DNA from: Oscillospiraceae bacterium
Lineage (GTDB): Bacteria; Bacillota; Clostridia; Oscillospirales; Acutalibacteraceae
Length of the DNA stretch: 64,000 nt
NCBI GenBank assembly: GCA_910574995.1
Contig: CAJTCS010000005.1
Location: forward strand, 62,001-126,000
Reading direction: 5' to 3'
Made by a program: the position numbers and the translations under genes. Below, piece by piece: positions 26,966 through 35,349 of the stretch; positions within the stretch are counted from its first letter, which is position 1, and each line of letters begins with the position of its first letter. Under the pieces are notes generated by a model. That model was not told where the DNA came from, made no database searches, and saw nothing but the letters and a program-made list of their open reading frames with translations.

Positions 26966-27472
26966 TCAATTTTCCTGCCCCAGTACCAAACGGCGCAGGC
27001 CCCGATAGGGCTCTTTGCGGCAAAAAAATTCGTACACCGAACAAAGCTTATCCATCAAGGATACCACTGCCCCCTCCCGGAAGCGGGGCGGCTGTAGTGT
27101 CAAAGGGAACATGTGGCAGCGGATGACGTCAGCCTCTATGCCAGAGAGCCACTGCTCTTTCTGGGCATTTTCCAAGGCGATCTGAGGATGGCGGGTCCAA
27201 TGGCCTTTGTGGGCCGGGTCGCCGTCTTGTGCGTCATAGAAAAAATAATCGTGGAACAAGGCGCCCCGCACCATTTCCCGCATATGGAAACTGAGCGGCG
27301 CGGCCGCAGCCAGCCGGTAGCTATAATAGGCCACCGCAACGCTGTGCAGCAGCCGGGAGGTGCTGCCATGCTGGGGATAATGTGCCATTTCCCCCAAGCC
27401 AGAGGTATGGGACAACTCTTGAAAATAGTGGCAAAAAAGGGTAACGTCGAAAGGCTGGCGTGTTCTGTACAT
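26966..27472 (-). CDS. HD-superfamily phosphohydrolase-like protein
   Basis: A 168-aa HD-domain protein. The metal-binding pattern is H..., ALFHDYFFYD (HD doublet), and a later DVIRCHMFPL His. It most resembles the stand-alone HD hydrolases of gut Clostridia; substrates of such proteins are generally unknown. The start is ATG 27472 (an upstream in-frame TTG is too close to AGGGG). It has its own promoter and terminator. Confidence 0.8.
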   Translation of the reverse strand: MYRTRQPFDVTLFCHYFQELSHTSGLGEMAHYPQHGSTSRLLHSVAVAYYSYRLAAAAPLSFHMREMVRGALFHDYFFYDAQDGDPAHKGHWTRHPQIALENAQKEQWLSGIEADVIRCHMFPLTLQPPRFREGAVVSLMDKLCSVYEFFCRKEPYRGLRRLVLGQEN

Positions 27473-27511
27473 GGGCGGCAAAGCCCCTTTCTATAACTAT
27501 ATTTTCTTTAT

Positions 27512-27540
27512 ATTGTACCACAAGAAGGCCTGAATCGCAA
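27512..27540 (-). promoter_or_regulatory. Promoter of the HD-domain gene
   Basis: TTGCGA, 17 nt, TACAAT on the minus strand, about 40 nt before the gene and just downstream of the large RNA's terminator. Confidence 0.65.
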
Positions 27541-27565
27541 GCGGGGAAATATGGAAAAAAAGCAT

Positions 27566-28424
27566 CAAAAAGGGACTTTCAAGTACACCTTGAAAGTCCC
27601 CTTTCTTACGAGAGATTTCCGTATGAGTGAACAGCCGCACAAACCAATCTATGGTAGTATCTTTGCATAATCCGGCTTGGTTTCTCATGCGATATCCATA
27701 TAACACATAGCTTCTACAACTTTACCTGCAACCAATCTTTATAAAACTGTGCTACGGCTTGTTTCCACCAGCATTATAGGTTTGCCAAGCAAGAAATGTC
27801 TTTACAGTATGACATATGTACCAGCATTTCTGTGTACATGGGCGTAAGCCTCTTCTTTTCCAGCACATCTTTGCCGCTTTTCCTGCCCCGCCATTTTTAC
27901 TGTTTTTTAGTTTTCGCTTTTAAGAAGCGTACGAACTTGGCGGCATCCAGCGGTCCCGTGCTATGTTTGGCCTTTGGTCTGTTGAGAATGCATCGGTTCT
28001 TTTAACCTTCTTTCTGCCTTCTCTCTCCCGAGTTTTATTTAGTATCTGCAAGCTATGAGCCCGCAGGTACAAGGATGGTGCTGGCTTTCAAGACTGTCCA
28101 TTGGACTCACCCGCCTTTCCCGCATGATTCCGCTTCGCTTCATTTGCCGGATCCCTTTACCAGGAACTCCTTCGCCGCCTTTTTGCGGTTACTTTCCCGG
28201 TTCCCCCCTGTTTTTCAGCACTTTGGTTGCAAAAAACTTTCTTTAAACTTTAAACATCAGGGTATATCCAGCATTCAACCTCTCCCCACCGTTTTCATGC
28301 GTTCCGCCTTTTTAGGCCTGTGGCCTTGTCTTAACTTATGCTTCCCGCTTACTTCCGGTATCCACGAAGCCTTGCTTTTGTGTGAGACATCTCTTATTGG
28401 GTTTTTTCCTCTTCCCTTGTCTCT
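27566..28424 (-). ncRNA. Large structured non-coding RNA candidate (about 860 nt)
   Basis: An isolated transcription unit: a strong promoter at 28431-28459, no ORF with a credible start or family, and a perfect 12-bp terminator at the other end. Base composition is clearly more AT-rich than the flanking genes. The transcript has many local pairings: AGGCC/GGCCT with a 3-nt loop (28314-28326), GGAAC/GTTCC enclosing CCGC/GCGG (28163-28204), ATGTAC/GTACAT (27816-27839), ATGTC/GACAT (27796-27815), and a multi-helix 3' region with ATGAG/CTCAT and AACCAA/TTGGTT. Loops are A-rich with GAAA-type tetraloops. UGCUGG occurs four times. It is not RNase P RNA, tmRNA or a recognisable group I/II intron. 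Size and architecture recall the OLE/ROOL/GOLLD giant RNAs, but I cannot assign a family. Confidence 0.65.
27567..27600 (-). terminator. Terminator of the large RNA
   Basis: A perfect 12-bp stem (GGGACTTTCAAG and complement) with a 5-nt loop, followed on the minus strand by TTTTT. Confidence 0.85.
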
Positions 28425-28430
28425 GGCTAT

Positions 28431-28459
28431 AGTATACCGCATGAGAAGCAGCTTGTCAA
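28431..28459 (-). promoter_or_regulatory. Promoter of the large RNA
   Basis: Perfect TTGACA, 17 nt, TATACT on the minus strand; the predicted start is near 28424. Confidence 0.85.
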
Positions 28460-28624
28460 TAGGTTTTTTAAACTTTTTTGAAAAAATTCTGGTATTTTTG
28501 CCAACGCCGGCACATATGCTTTCCGTGGGGTATCTTCCGGGCCGGGCTGGGCAGGATAAACAGGCGGGAAACCCTTCCGGGACCGCCGCTTTACAACTTT
28601 GACGGCCGCCGTTTCATCTTTCTC

Positions 28625-28653
28625 TTGACTTCTGGCCCGGTTTTATGTACAAT
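28625..28653 (+). promoter_or_regulatory. Promoter of the DUF1292 gene
   Basis: TTGACT, 17 nt, TACAAT on the plus strand, about 45 nt before the coding start. Confidence 0.75.
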
Positions 28654-28702
28654 GTGTTTCAGGGAAAGCGCAAGGGCGCTTTCAGAAAGGAGCGCGCCGC
28701 TT

Positions 28703-29002
28703 ATGGATACTGGTTTCGAGGCCGACCTGATTACCTTGGTGGACGACGAAGGGCAGGAGCACGAATTTGAGATCATCGACGAGCTGGACAACGACGACGG
28801 GCATTTCATGGCCCTGGTGCCCACCCAGCAGGACCCAGAGGAGTTTTCCGCCGACGCGGAAACTTACTATATCTTCGAGGTCATAGAGGAAGACGGCGAA
28901 GAGCAGCTGCAGGAAGTGGAGGACGACGAGCTGCTGGATAAGCTGGCGGACATTTTTGAGACACGTTTCAACGAAGCCTATTACGACGAGCCCGAAAACT
29001 GA
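28703..29002 (+). CDS. DUF1292 (YrzB-like) acidic protein
   Basis: A 99-aa, strongly acidic protein with the DUF1292 layout: an initial LVDDEGQEHEFEIIDELD strand pair, MALVPTQQDPEEF, a YYIFEVIEEDGEE strand, and a C-terminal LLDKLADIFETRFNEAYYD helix. The function is not established. The ATG at 28703 follows AAAGGAG; the longer frame to 28478 lies upstream of the promoter and is not real. A 6S-like RNA follows. Confidence 0.88.
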   Translation: MDTGFEADLITLVDDEGQEHEFEIIDELDNDDGHFMALVPTQQDPEEFSADAETYYIFEVIEEDGEEQLQEVEDDELLDKLADIFETRFNEAYYDEPEN

Positions 29003-29047
29003 TTGGCATGGAAGCAAAGGGGCGGGTAAGCGGAAAGAGCCCCTTGC

Positions 29048-29252
29048 CAGCCTGCCCGATACGCGGACTGTGCACATATAACCCTACACTCCTCAAATTG
29101 GGAGCCCTTCTCCGCCTGCGGATTGCAGACCTCCCGGCCCGGCTTAGACCGATGCTGGACGAAGGGAGCGTGAACCATGCGGGAGAGCACCCACCTGCTT
29201 TTTCTGTAGCAGGTTATTGAGATGCACATTACGGTCGGGCGGGCTGCTTTTT
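29048..29252 (+). ncRNA. ssrS: 6S RNA candidate
   Basis: A rod-like fold typical of 6S RNA can be drawn. The 5' and 3' ends pair (CAGCCTGCCCGA with TCGGGCGGGCTG, then TGTGCA with TGCACA), a central region has CCCTTC-TCC pairing with GGAC-GAAGGG, and a 3'-side hairpin in the central bubble is ACCTGCT/AGCAGGT. The motif CACCCACCTGC...GCAGGTTATTGAGATGCACAT resembles Firmicute 6S RNA. The closing stem runs straight into TTTTT, giving an intrinsic end. Such RNA would bind the sigma-A holoenzyme. No clear separate promoter is visible, so processing from the DUF1292 transcript is possible. Confidence 0.6.
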
Positions 29253-29261
29253 AAAAACCCG

Positions 29262-29311
29262 CGCCCCTGGCAGAACGCTGGAAGAAGCGTCCCGCCAGGG
29301 GCGTTTTCTTT
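29262..29311 (+). terminator. Terminator downstream of the 6S locus
   Basis: CGCCCCTGGC pairs with GCCAGGGGCG; an inner ACGCT/AGCGT extends the stem, and TTTTCTTT follows. Confidence 0.75.
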
Positions 29312-29327
29312 CCCCCGCTGGCCAAAG

Positions 29328-29840
29328 TTATGAAGGCTGGGCGCTTTCCTGTACCAGTGGGGCCAGGTTCGTCACCGGCAACCCTTGTTTCCGGGCGTAA
29401 CCTACCGTGTAGGCCGTGCCGCCCCGGGCCTGATTCCGCAGGTAGCACAGGCAATAGGCGCTGTGGTCCACCAGGAAACGGTTGCGGCGGAACATACAGC
29501 CTTTCGCGTAGGCTTCCCCGGTATATACTACCTGCCCTGCCTGCCGCAGCAGCCCCCGGTATACAGCGGCGTCCCGCTGGCTCCACTGGGATTCTTGCCC
29601 CAGGCAGGGCAGCACCAGCACCAATTGCATCCAAGGGACATATTCGGCCTGCACCCGCAGGACCTCCTGGGCGGCAATGGTGTCGAACCCCAGCGCGCCC
29701 CCTGCCAGGAACGTGGTGAACCCCTCCCCTGCCAGGCGGAGCAGCTCTTCCCGCAGGCGGCGGCGTACCCACAGGGCCTCTTGCCCTGGGATGCGCCTGT
29801 GCCCTGTAAAGCAGCAGCTTTCTTCCCGGACCCATTCCAT
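29328..29840 (-). CDS. SLOG-family (YpsA/DUF1273-like) protein
   Basis: A 170-aa Rossmann-type SLOG protein. It has CCFTGHRRIPG at the N-terminus, the GGALGFDTIAAQEVL nucleotide-binding loop, RRNRFLVDHSAYCLCYL, and GGTAYTVGYARKQGLPV near the C-terminus. Related domains bind nucleotide-derived signals; this one's role is unknown. The ATG at 29840 is chosen because GGGAGG sits 10 nt upstream; an ATG six codons earlier touches the GGAGG. Confidence 0.85.
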   Translation of the reverse strand: MEWVREESCCFTGHRRIPGQEALWVRRRLREELLRLAGEGFTTFLAGGALGFDTIAAQEVLRVQAEYVPWMQLVLVLPCLGQESQWSQRDAAVYRGLLRQAGQVVYTGEAYAKGCMFRRNRFLVDHSAYCLCYLRNQARGGTAYTVGYARKQGLPVTNLAPLVQESAQPS

Positions 29841-29890
29841 AGCCTGTATGCCTCCCATCCTCCCCCCTGCCTTTGGGCAAGGAGGAAGCC

Positions 29891-29929
29891 AAAAATATGG
29901 CGGCCCATGGACGAAACCCCATGGGCCGC
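29891..29929 (-). terminator. Terminator after the membrane protein gene
   Basis: A perfect 11-bp stem, GCGGCCCATGG and complement, followed on the minus strand by CATATTTTT. Confidence 0.75.
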
Positions 29930-29976
29930 TTGCTTTCCCCCGCCCTGCGGCAAGGGCACCGGCTATTTCCCGTCCA

Positions 29977-30867
29977 TCAGTCCGGCTTAAAACGGCGCTC
30001 CCCATGCTTCGGCCCTTCCGGCGCGGGCTTTGGGGTGCGGCGCAAGCTATATTTGCGGAACGTTACCAGGAACGTGAGGATAAACAAGGACACGCTTAAG
30101 CTGGAAAGCTGGAACATGGGCGGGATCTCCCCAGAATAGCTTTTCCCCAGCAGCAAGAGCACCAGGTTGGAAAAGGAATAGGTCACATCCAGCACCACAG
30201 CCAGCCCCCCGGCGACAAACACCCGCTTGGCCGCGCCCTCTTCGTCTACCCCGGCAAACAGCTTGCACAGATAGAACAGGCACAGCAGCTGGGCCGCCCC
30301 ACCGACCACAGAGAAGAAATTCTCTACAAAGGAGGAGGACCTGGCATAAAACACATATACCATAATCAGGTTGCAAATGCCCCACAACACCCCGGCCAGG
30401 TACAGCAAGGGGAGCTTCTGCAAATTCCGCCTGCCCGCGAAGAAGCCCGCCGACATATACAGCTGTACAGCCCCAAACAACAGGCTGGCACATAGGAAAG
30501 CCAGGTGGATCGCCTGCTGCTGGGCCGAATGGTACGCCGAAGCACCGCCTTGCAGGTACCCCGCGTAACCCGCGCCCTGCAAGGCAGCCGACACCAGCAG
30601 CACCAGCCCGGAAAATACGGCCGCGCCCCCGGCCAACACGTTGCGGCGAGGCACATAGGGGCCAAAATACCGCCGGGACTTGAAGCACATCGCCGCCGCC
30701 AGCAAAGCCGCCGCCAGGGGCAGGCCCAGGCTAAGCCAGGCCGCCAGGCCGCCGTCTGTATAGAAGCCAGTGTTATAGTCGTAAAAATACAGCATCTGGA
30801 CTACCCGGGCCAGCACGCCGGCCCCAAAGCCCACACAAAGGATCTTCAATGCGTTGCCTACATTCAT
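29977..30867 (-). CDS. Hypothetical multi-pass membrane protein
   Basis: A 296-aa protein with about seven to eight hydrophobic helices, a short basic loop (CFKSRRYFGPYVPRRN) and a charged Pro/Lys/Arg C-terminal tail (RRTPKPAPEGPKHGERRFKPD). No family motif was recognised. The ribosome-binding site is modest (AAGGGAACAGG). It is monocistronic with its own terminator. Confidence 0.75.
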   Translation of the reverse strand: MNVGNALKILCVGFGAGVLARVVQMLYFYDYNTGFYTDGGLAAWLSLGLPLAAALLAAAMCFKSRRYFGPYVPRRNVLAGGAAVFSGLVLLVSAALQGAGYAGYLQGGASAYHSAQQQAIHLAFLCASLLFGAVQLYMSAGFFAGRRNLQKLPLLYLAGVLWGICNLIMVYVFYARSSSFVENFFSVVGGAAQLLCLFYLCKLFAGVDEEGAAKRVFVAGGLAVVLDVTYSFSNLVLLLLGKSYSGEIPPMFQLSSLSVSLFILTFLVTFRKYSLRRTPKPAPEGPKHGERRFKPD

Positions 30868-30993
30868 AAAGAAAAACCTGTTCCCTTTCTTGCAGCAGAA
30901 ATCTACGCTTACCCATACAGTATACCACAGGCGGCCCCAGGTTGCAAAGGCTTTTTCAAAAAGAGGGGCCCCCCACCCGCTTAGGGGCGGTCC

Positions 30994-31644
30994 TCAGACC
31001 CACCGCTGCAGGAAGCGCAGCCCGACAAGTACGGCCAGGTGGGCGGGGTAAAATATGTAAAAGAAGTACCGGGGAGGCCGCCTGCCCCGCCGGCCGTTAT
31101 AACACAGCAAGGGTACCGCCGCCAACACCGCCCACACCTGGAATAGGCTTTCGTGGTACCAGCAATACAGGGCCGTACAGGCGCAAAGGCACACCATGCC
31201 CAGCCAACGCCTTTCCTGGGTCAAATAAAACAGCACTACAATGGCCACGCCATAAGCCCCATAGCTGAAGCCCCCCGCCTGGGCCGCCGCCCCAGCCGCA
31301 GCCGCCCCCAGCAGCCACAGGCCGCCTTGCCTTGCGCACCACAGGGCCCCCAAGGACAGCAGCAGCGCGAACAGGATATTCCGGACCGGCGGGCCTGGGA
31401 CCAGCCTGCCATAAATCATCAGCTGGTAGGGCGCCTCGGCAACCACCGCGAAAGCGGCCAGCCGGGCGGCATATTTTTTCAGGTCTCTGGTATGGGTGAA
31501 CCCCTCGGCCAACAGGAAAGCAAAAATGGGGAACGAGATCCTGCCCACAGCCCGCAGCAAGGGCACGCCGGGGAAAAAGACGTAGCCCACATGGTCCACC
31601 ACCATGGTGGCAAGGGCCACCCATTGCAGGACAGCAGAAGACAC
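30994..31644 (-). CDS. TraX-like membrane protein
   Basis: A 216-aa protein with about seven hydrophobic segments and the TraX family hallmarks: ATMVVDHVGYVFFPG at the start, LRAVGRISFPIFAFLLAEGFTHTRDLKKYAARL, and YFFYIFYPAHLAVL at the end. In plasmid F, TraX acetylates pilin; chromosomal Firmicute members are of unknown role, probably membrane acyltransferases. The GTG start lies 7 nt after AGGAGG. Confidence 0.88.
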   Translation of the reverse strand: MSSAVLQWVALATMVVDHVGYVFFPGVPLLRAVGRISFPIFAFLLAEGFTHTRDLKKYAARLAAFAVVAEAPYQLMIYGRLVPGPPVRNILFALLLSLGALWCARQGGLWLLGAAAAGAAAQAGGFSYGAYGVAIVVLFYLTQERRWLGMVCLCACTALYCWYHESLFQVWAVLAAVPLLCYNGRRGRRPPRYFFYIFYPAHLAVLVGLRFLQRWV

Positions 31645-31678
31645 AGCGCCACCTCCTGAAAGAATCTAGTATAAAACT

Positions 31679-31707
31679 ATTATGCCATAGGGCTCCCGCC
31701 TTGTCAA
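31679..31707 (-). promoter_or_regulatory. Promoter of the TraX-like gene
   Basis: TTGACA, 17 nt, CATAAT on the minus strand. Its -35 box physically overlaps the -35 box of the divergent nth promoter. Confidence 0.65.
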
Positions 31708-31729
31708 CGGGGGGCTTTTGTTGTAAAAT
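31701..31729 (+). promoter_or_regulatory. Promoter of nth
   Basis: TTGTCA, 17 nt, TAAAAT on the plus strand, back to back with the TraX-like promoter. Confidence 0.65.
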
Positions 31730-31780
31730 AAGAATGGGGAAACCCATCCACGCAAAAAATGGGAAAGGGATGATCGATCG

Positions 31781-32449
31781 ATGACAACAAAGGAACGGGC
31801 CCTTTTGGCAGTGGCGGCCCTGAAACAGGAATATCCCGGGGCCGTGTGCTCCCTTACCTATCAAGACCCACTACAGCTGCTTATCGCCACCCGGCTGTCC
31901 GCCCAATGTACAGACGCCCGGGTAAACCTGATCACCCCGGCCCTGTTCGCCCGCTTCCCTACCCTGGAAGCCTTCTGCCAAGGGACGGAAGAGGAGATCG
32001 GCGGGCTTATCCGCTCTTGCGGGTTTTACAAGATCAAATCCAAAGACATCCTGGCCGCCTGCCGGATGATCCGGGACGAGTTCGGCGGGGAAGTCCCCGA
32101 CAACATAGACGACCTGACCCGCCTGCCCGGCGTAGGCCGCAAGACTGCCAACCTGGTGGTGGGGGACATCTACCATAAGCCCGCCGTAGTGACGGACACC
32201 CACTGTATCCGCATCAGCGGGCGGCTGGGGCTGACCCGGAACACCGCCCCCCAGAAGGTAGAGGACGACCTGCGGGCCATCCTCCCCCCAGAGGATTCCA
32301 ACGACTTCTGCCACCGGCTAGTCCTCCACGGCCGGGCGGTGTGCACCGCCCGCAAGGCCCTGTGCGGAAACTGCTGCATGCAGGGCTTCTGCGAAAAGGC
32401 GGGCGTGGGCCCCAACGGCGAAAAGCTGGCCCCCCAAAAGCGGCCTTAA
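31781..32449 (+). CDS. nth: Endonuclease III (DNA glycosylase/AP lyase)
   Basis: Removes oxidised pyrimidines in base excision repair. The 222-aa product has the helix-hairpin-helix LPGVGRKTAN with catalytic Lys121, the catalytic Asp139 in VTDTHCIR, and the C-terminal [4Fe-4S] loop Cys188-X6-Cys195-X2-Cys198-X5-Cys204 intact. The ATG follows a GGGAAAGGG stretch. Confidence 0.96.
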   Translation: MTTKERALLAVAALKQEYPGAVCSLTYQDPLQLLIATRLSAQCTDARVNLITPALFARFPTLEAFCQGTEEEIGGLIRSCGFYKIKSKDILAACRMIRDEFGGEVPDNIDDLTRLPGVGRKTANLVVGDIYHKPAVVTDTHCIRISGRLGLTRNTAPQKVEDDLRAILPPEDSNDFCHRLVLHGRAVCTARKALCGNCCMQGFCEKAGVGPNGEKLAPQKRP

Positions 32450-32495
32450 CGGCCCGCCCCCTCCGCGCCGCCCCTGGTTTTTCTTCCCTGCCATG

Positions 32496-32524
32496 TTGAC
32501 AAACGGCGGGAAAAAAGGGATAAT
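32496..32524 (+). promoter_or_regulatory. Promoter of the PatB-type lyase gene
   Basis: Perfect TTGACA, 17 nt, GATAAT on the plus strand. Confidence 0.75.
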
Positions 32525-32573
32525 ATTTTTGTCGAAAACAGGGGCGCGCCCCTATCCTGGAGGTATTGTTGTT

Positions 32574-33740
32574 ATGAAATACGATTTTGAAACGCTCATC
32601 GACCGCAGCGCACATGGCTCTGGCAAATGGAACGACATGCGTGTGAAGAACCCGGACACCGCAAAGGGCGTGGTGCCTTTTTCCGTGGCGGACATGGAAT
32701 TCAAGAACGCCCCGGAGATCGGGGAGGGCCTGAAAGCCTATATGGATACCCACATCCTGGGCTATACCGGCCCCACCCAGGAATACCTGGACACGGTGTG
32801 CCAGTGGATGCGGGACCAGCACAGCTGGGAAGTGAAGCCAGAATCCATCGTTTGCACCTGCGGCGTGGTTTCCGCCCTGTTCGTCATGGTGAAAGCCTTC
32901 TGCCAGCCTGGCAACGGGGTCATCGTCATGCCGCCCGTGTATTACCCCTTCTATATGGCCGCGGAGAACGGCGGCTGCGAGATTGTCCGCTGCCCCTTGG
33001 TCTACCAGGACAACGCCTATTCCATCGACTTTGACCTGCTGGAAAAGGTGGCTGCCGACGCAAACAACAAGCTGCTCATCTTCTGCAGCCCCCACAACCC
33101 TGTGGGCCGGGTGTGGACCCCCGAAGAACTGCGCAGGGTAGGCGAAATCTGCCTGCAAAACGGGGTGAAGATCATCAGCGACGAGATCCATTTCGACCTG
33201 GTCATGCCCGGCCACAAGCACACGGTCTTCCCCAACGCCGGGGACTTCGGCGGCCAGGTCATCGTCTGCACCGCCCCCAGCAAGACCTTCAACCTGGCGG
33301 CCATGCAAACCTCTAACATCATCATCCCTAATGAAGCGGACCGGGAAAAGTTTAAAAAGGAACTGGGCCACGGAGGCCCCGGGGCCCTGGGCCTGGAGGC
33401 CTGCCGCATCGCCTACACCCAGTGCAAGCCTTGGATGGCGGAGATGCTGGAGACTATCTACAGCAACTACCAGTTTGCCGTTGGGTTCCTGCGGGAACGC
33501 CTGCCAGAGGTCAAGCCCATTGAAATGCAGGGTACCTACCTTTTGTGGCTGGACTGCACCGCCTTTGGCAAGACCGCCCAGGAACTGGAAGAGATTATGG
33601 TACATAAGGCCCAGCTGTTCTTCGACGAGGGTTATGTCTTCGGGCCCGAGGGCGCGGGCTTCGAGCGGGTCAACCTGGCCGTGCCCCAATGGGTCCTGCA
33701 AGAGGGCTTGGAGCGCATGGAGAAGGCCCTCCGCGCATAA
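32574..33740 (+). CDS. patB: PatB/MalY-type PLP-dependent C-S lyase or aminotransferase
   Basis: A 388-aa fold-type I PLP enzyme. It has FSVADMEFKNAPEI at the N-terminus (MalY/PatB hallmark), LGYTGPTQEY, CSPHNPVGRVW, ISDEIHFDLVMPGHKH (Asp of the PLP pyridine contact), and the Schiff-base lysine in APSKTFNLA. The group mainly comprises cystathionine/cysteine-S-conjugate beta-lyases. The ATG at 32574 has TGGAGGT upstream; the longer frame to 32493 begins upstream of the promoter's -35 box. Confidence 0.9.
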   Translation: MKYDFETLIDRSAHGSGKWNDMRVKNPDTAKGVVPFSVADMEFKNAPEIGEGLKAYMDTHILGYTGPTQEYLDTVCQWMRDQHSWEVKPESIVCTCGVVSALFVMVKAFCQPGNGVIVMPPVYYPFYMAAENGGCEIVRCPLVYQDNAYSIDFDLLEKVAADANNKLLIFCSPHNPVGRVWTPEELRRVGEICLQNGVKIISDEIHFDLVMPGHKHTVFPNAGDFGGQVIVCTAPSKTFNLAAMQTSNIIIPNEADREKFKKELGHGGPGALGLEACRIAYTQCKPWMAEMLETIYSNYQFAVGFLRERLPEVKPIEMQGTYLLWLDCTAFGKTAQELEEIMVHKAQLFFDEGYVFGPEGAGFERVNLAVPQWVLQEGLERMEKALRA

Positions 33741-33855
33741 GGAGGGGCCGTATCGCCGGGCAAGCCGCAAACGGTCCCAACCGGGCCCCTGGGCACTTAC
33801 GCCATGTTAACTGCCACGCGATACAGGCTCTTCGCAAGGGCCATGCAAAATACGG

Positions 33856-33882
33856 GCAGGATACCGCTGGGCGGTATCCTGC
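33856..33882. repeat. Perfect 11-bp inverted repeat
   Basis: GCAGGATACCG and its complement around a 5-nt loop in the 190-nt gap after the lyase gene; there is no T-run. It is possibly an mRNA 3'-end stabilising hairpin. Confidence 0.6.
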
Positions 33883-33932
33883 GGCCTGCAAAATAGTATT
33901 TTACAAGCCCTATGGTTATGCCAGCCTGTACT

Positions 33933-33966
33933 AAAAAAGCCAGCGCCCTCCGGCGCTGGCTTTTTT
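33933..33966. terminator. Bidirectional terminator between the lyase gene and mgtE
   Basis: A6-GCCAGCGCC-CTCC-GGCGCTGGC-T6, symmetrical, serving both convergent genes. Confidence 0.92.
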
Positions 33967-33987
33967 ACATTTAGTAAAAACACATCT

Positions 33988-35322
33988 TCATATGCCCAGC
34001 ATCAGCTTGGCAACATTGAAATAGATCACCAGGGACACCGCGTCTACAATGGTGGTAATCAGCGGGCTGGCCATCACGGTAGGGTCAAAGCCCAGGCGCT
34101 TTGCCAAAATAGGCAGGGTGCTGCCCACAATATTCGCTACCAGCACCACCACCGCCAGCGTAGCGCACACCACCCCCGCCACCAGCAGCGGGACACGGTC
34201 TACCAGCATCAGCTTGACAAAATTCGCCGCGGCCAGCGTACTGCCGCACAGCAGTGCCACGCTGCTTTCCTTCAGCAAAATGCGGGGCACGTCCCCATAA
34301 CGGATCTCCCCCAAAGAAAGCCCGCGGATGATGGTGATGGAAGACTGGCTTCCCGAGTTGCCCCCCGTGTCCATCAGCATGGGGATAAACCCGGTCAACA
34401 CCACGCTGGCTGCCAGGGCGTCTTCAAAGGAGTTGATAATGCCGCTGGTAAACGTGGCAGAGATCATCAGAAACAGCAGCCAGGGCACCCGCTTTTTCCA
34501 GGTATCCCACACGCTGGTCTTCATATAGGGCTTGTCCGAGGGGGCCATGGCCGCCATCTTCTCCATGTCCTCGGTGGCCTCTTCCTGGATAACGTCGATG
34601 GCGTCGTCTACGGTAACGATGCCCACCAGGCGCTCTTCCCCGTCCACCACGGGCAGTGCCAGGAAGTCATACTTGCTAAGGGCGCGGGCCGCCTCTTCCT
34701 GGTCGGTATGGGTGGAGACAAACTTGATGTTCGTCTCCATGATGTCCCGGATGGCCCTGTCCTTGGGGGCCAGCAGCATGTCTTTCACTGTCACGATGCC
34801 CTCCAGCTTCCGGCGGCTGTCTGTGACATAACAGGTGTACACGGTCTCCTTTTCCACGCCTGTGCGGCGGATACGCTCGAAAGCCTGTTCTACGGTCATG
34901 CTGCGCTTTAAATCCACATATTCCATTGTCATGATGCTCCCGGCGCTGTCTTTGGGGTAGTTCAGCACCTGGTTGATCATCTTCCGTGTGCCCGCGTCTA
35001 CATGGCGCAGCACCCGCTTGATCACATTGGCGGGCATCTCCTCCAGCATGTCCACCGTGTCGTCCAAGAAAAGCTGCTCCATCACCTCTTCCAATTCCCT
35101 GTCGGAAAAGCCCTGCACCAGTATCTCCTGGGATTCCGGGGACATATAGGCAAAGGTGTCCGCTGCCAGCTCCTTGGGCAGCAGCCGGAAAGCTACCGGC
35201 ATTTTGGGTTCGGGCAGCAGCTCCAGCACCTGGGCCGCGTCGGCTGGGTTCATGTCCTTCAGCAGGGCGGCGGCCTCTGAAAAGCGGCGCGCCTCTAAAA
35301 GCCCTAAAACCTTTTCTTCCAT
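33988..35322 (-). CDS. mgtE: Magnesium transporter MgtE
   Basis: A Mg2+ channel gated by cytosolic Mg2+. The 444-aa protein has the MgtE layout: an N-terminal superhelical domain (about 1-120), two CBS domains (AGSIMTMEYVDLKRSMTVEQAF; DIMETNIKFVSTHTDQEE), a plug helix, and a five-helix pore with GFIPMLMDTGGNSGSQSS, the conserved pore motif. The ATG lies 9 nt after AGGAGG. A 19-bp-stem cloverleaf leader precedes it. Confidence 0.95.
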   Translation of the reverse strand: MEEKVLGLLEARRFSEAAALLKDMNPADAAQVLELLPEPKMPVAFRLLPKELAADTFAYMSPESQEILVQGFSDRELEEVMEQLFLDDTVDMLEEMPANVIKRVLRHVDAGTRKMINQVLNYPKDSAGSIMTMEYVDLKRSMTVEQAFERIRRTGVEKETVYTCYVTDSRRKLEGIVTVKDMLLAPKDRAIRDIMETNIKFVSTHTDQEEAARALSKYDFLALPVVDGEERLVGIVTVDDAIDVIQEEATEDMEKMAAMAPSDKPYMKTSVWDTWKKRVPWLLFLMISATFTSGIINSFEDALAASVVLTGFIPMLMDTGGNSGSQSSITIIRGLSLGEIRYGDVPRILLKESSVALLCGSTLAAANFVKLMLVDRVPLLVAGVVCATLAVVVLVANIVGSTLPILAKRLGFDPTVMASPLITTIVDAVSLVIYFNVAKLMLGI

Positions 35323-35349
35323 GGTTCGTACCTCCTGTTCGTAACTGGA

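Noticed and set aside
27566-28424. RNase P RNA, tmRNA or group I/II intron
   Set aside because: None of the core signatures (GGAAAGTCC P4 strand, tmRNA tRNA-like ends, intron domain V or P7) could be found. Assignment to ROOL, GOLLD or OLE was also not made, as I could not match their consensus.
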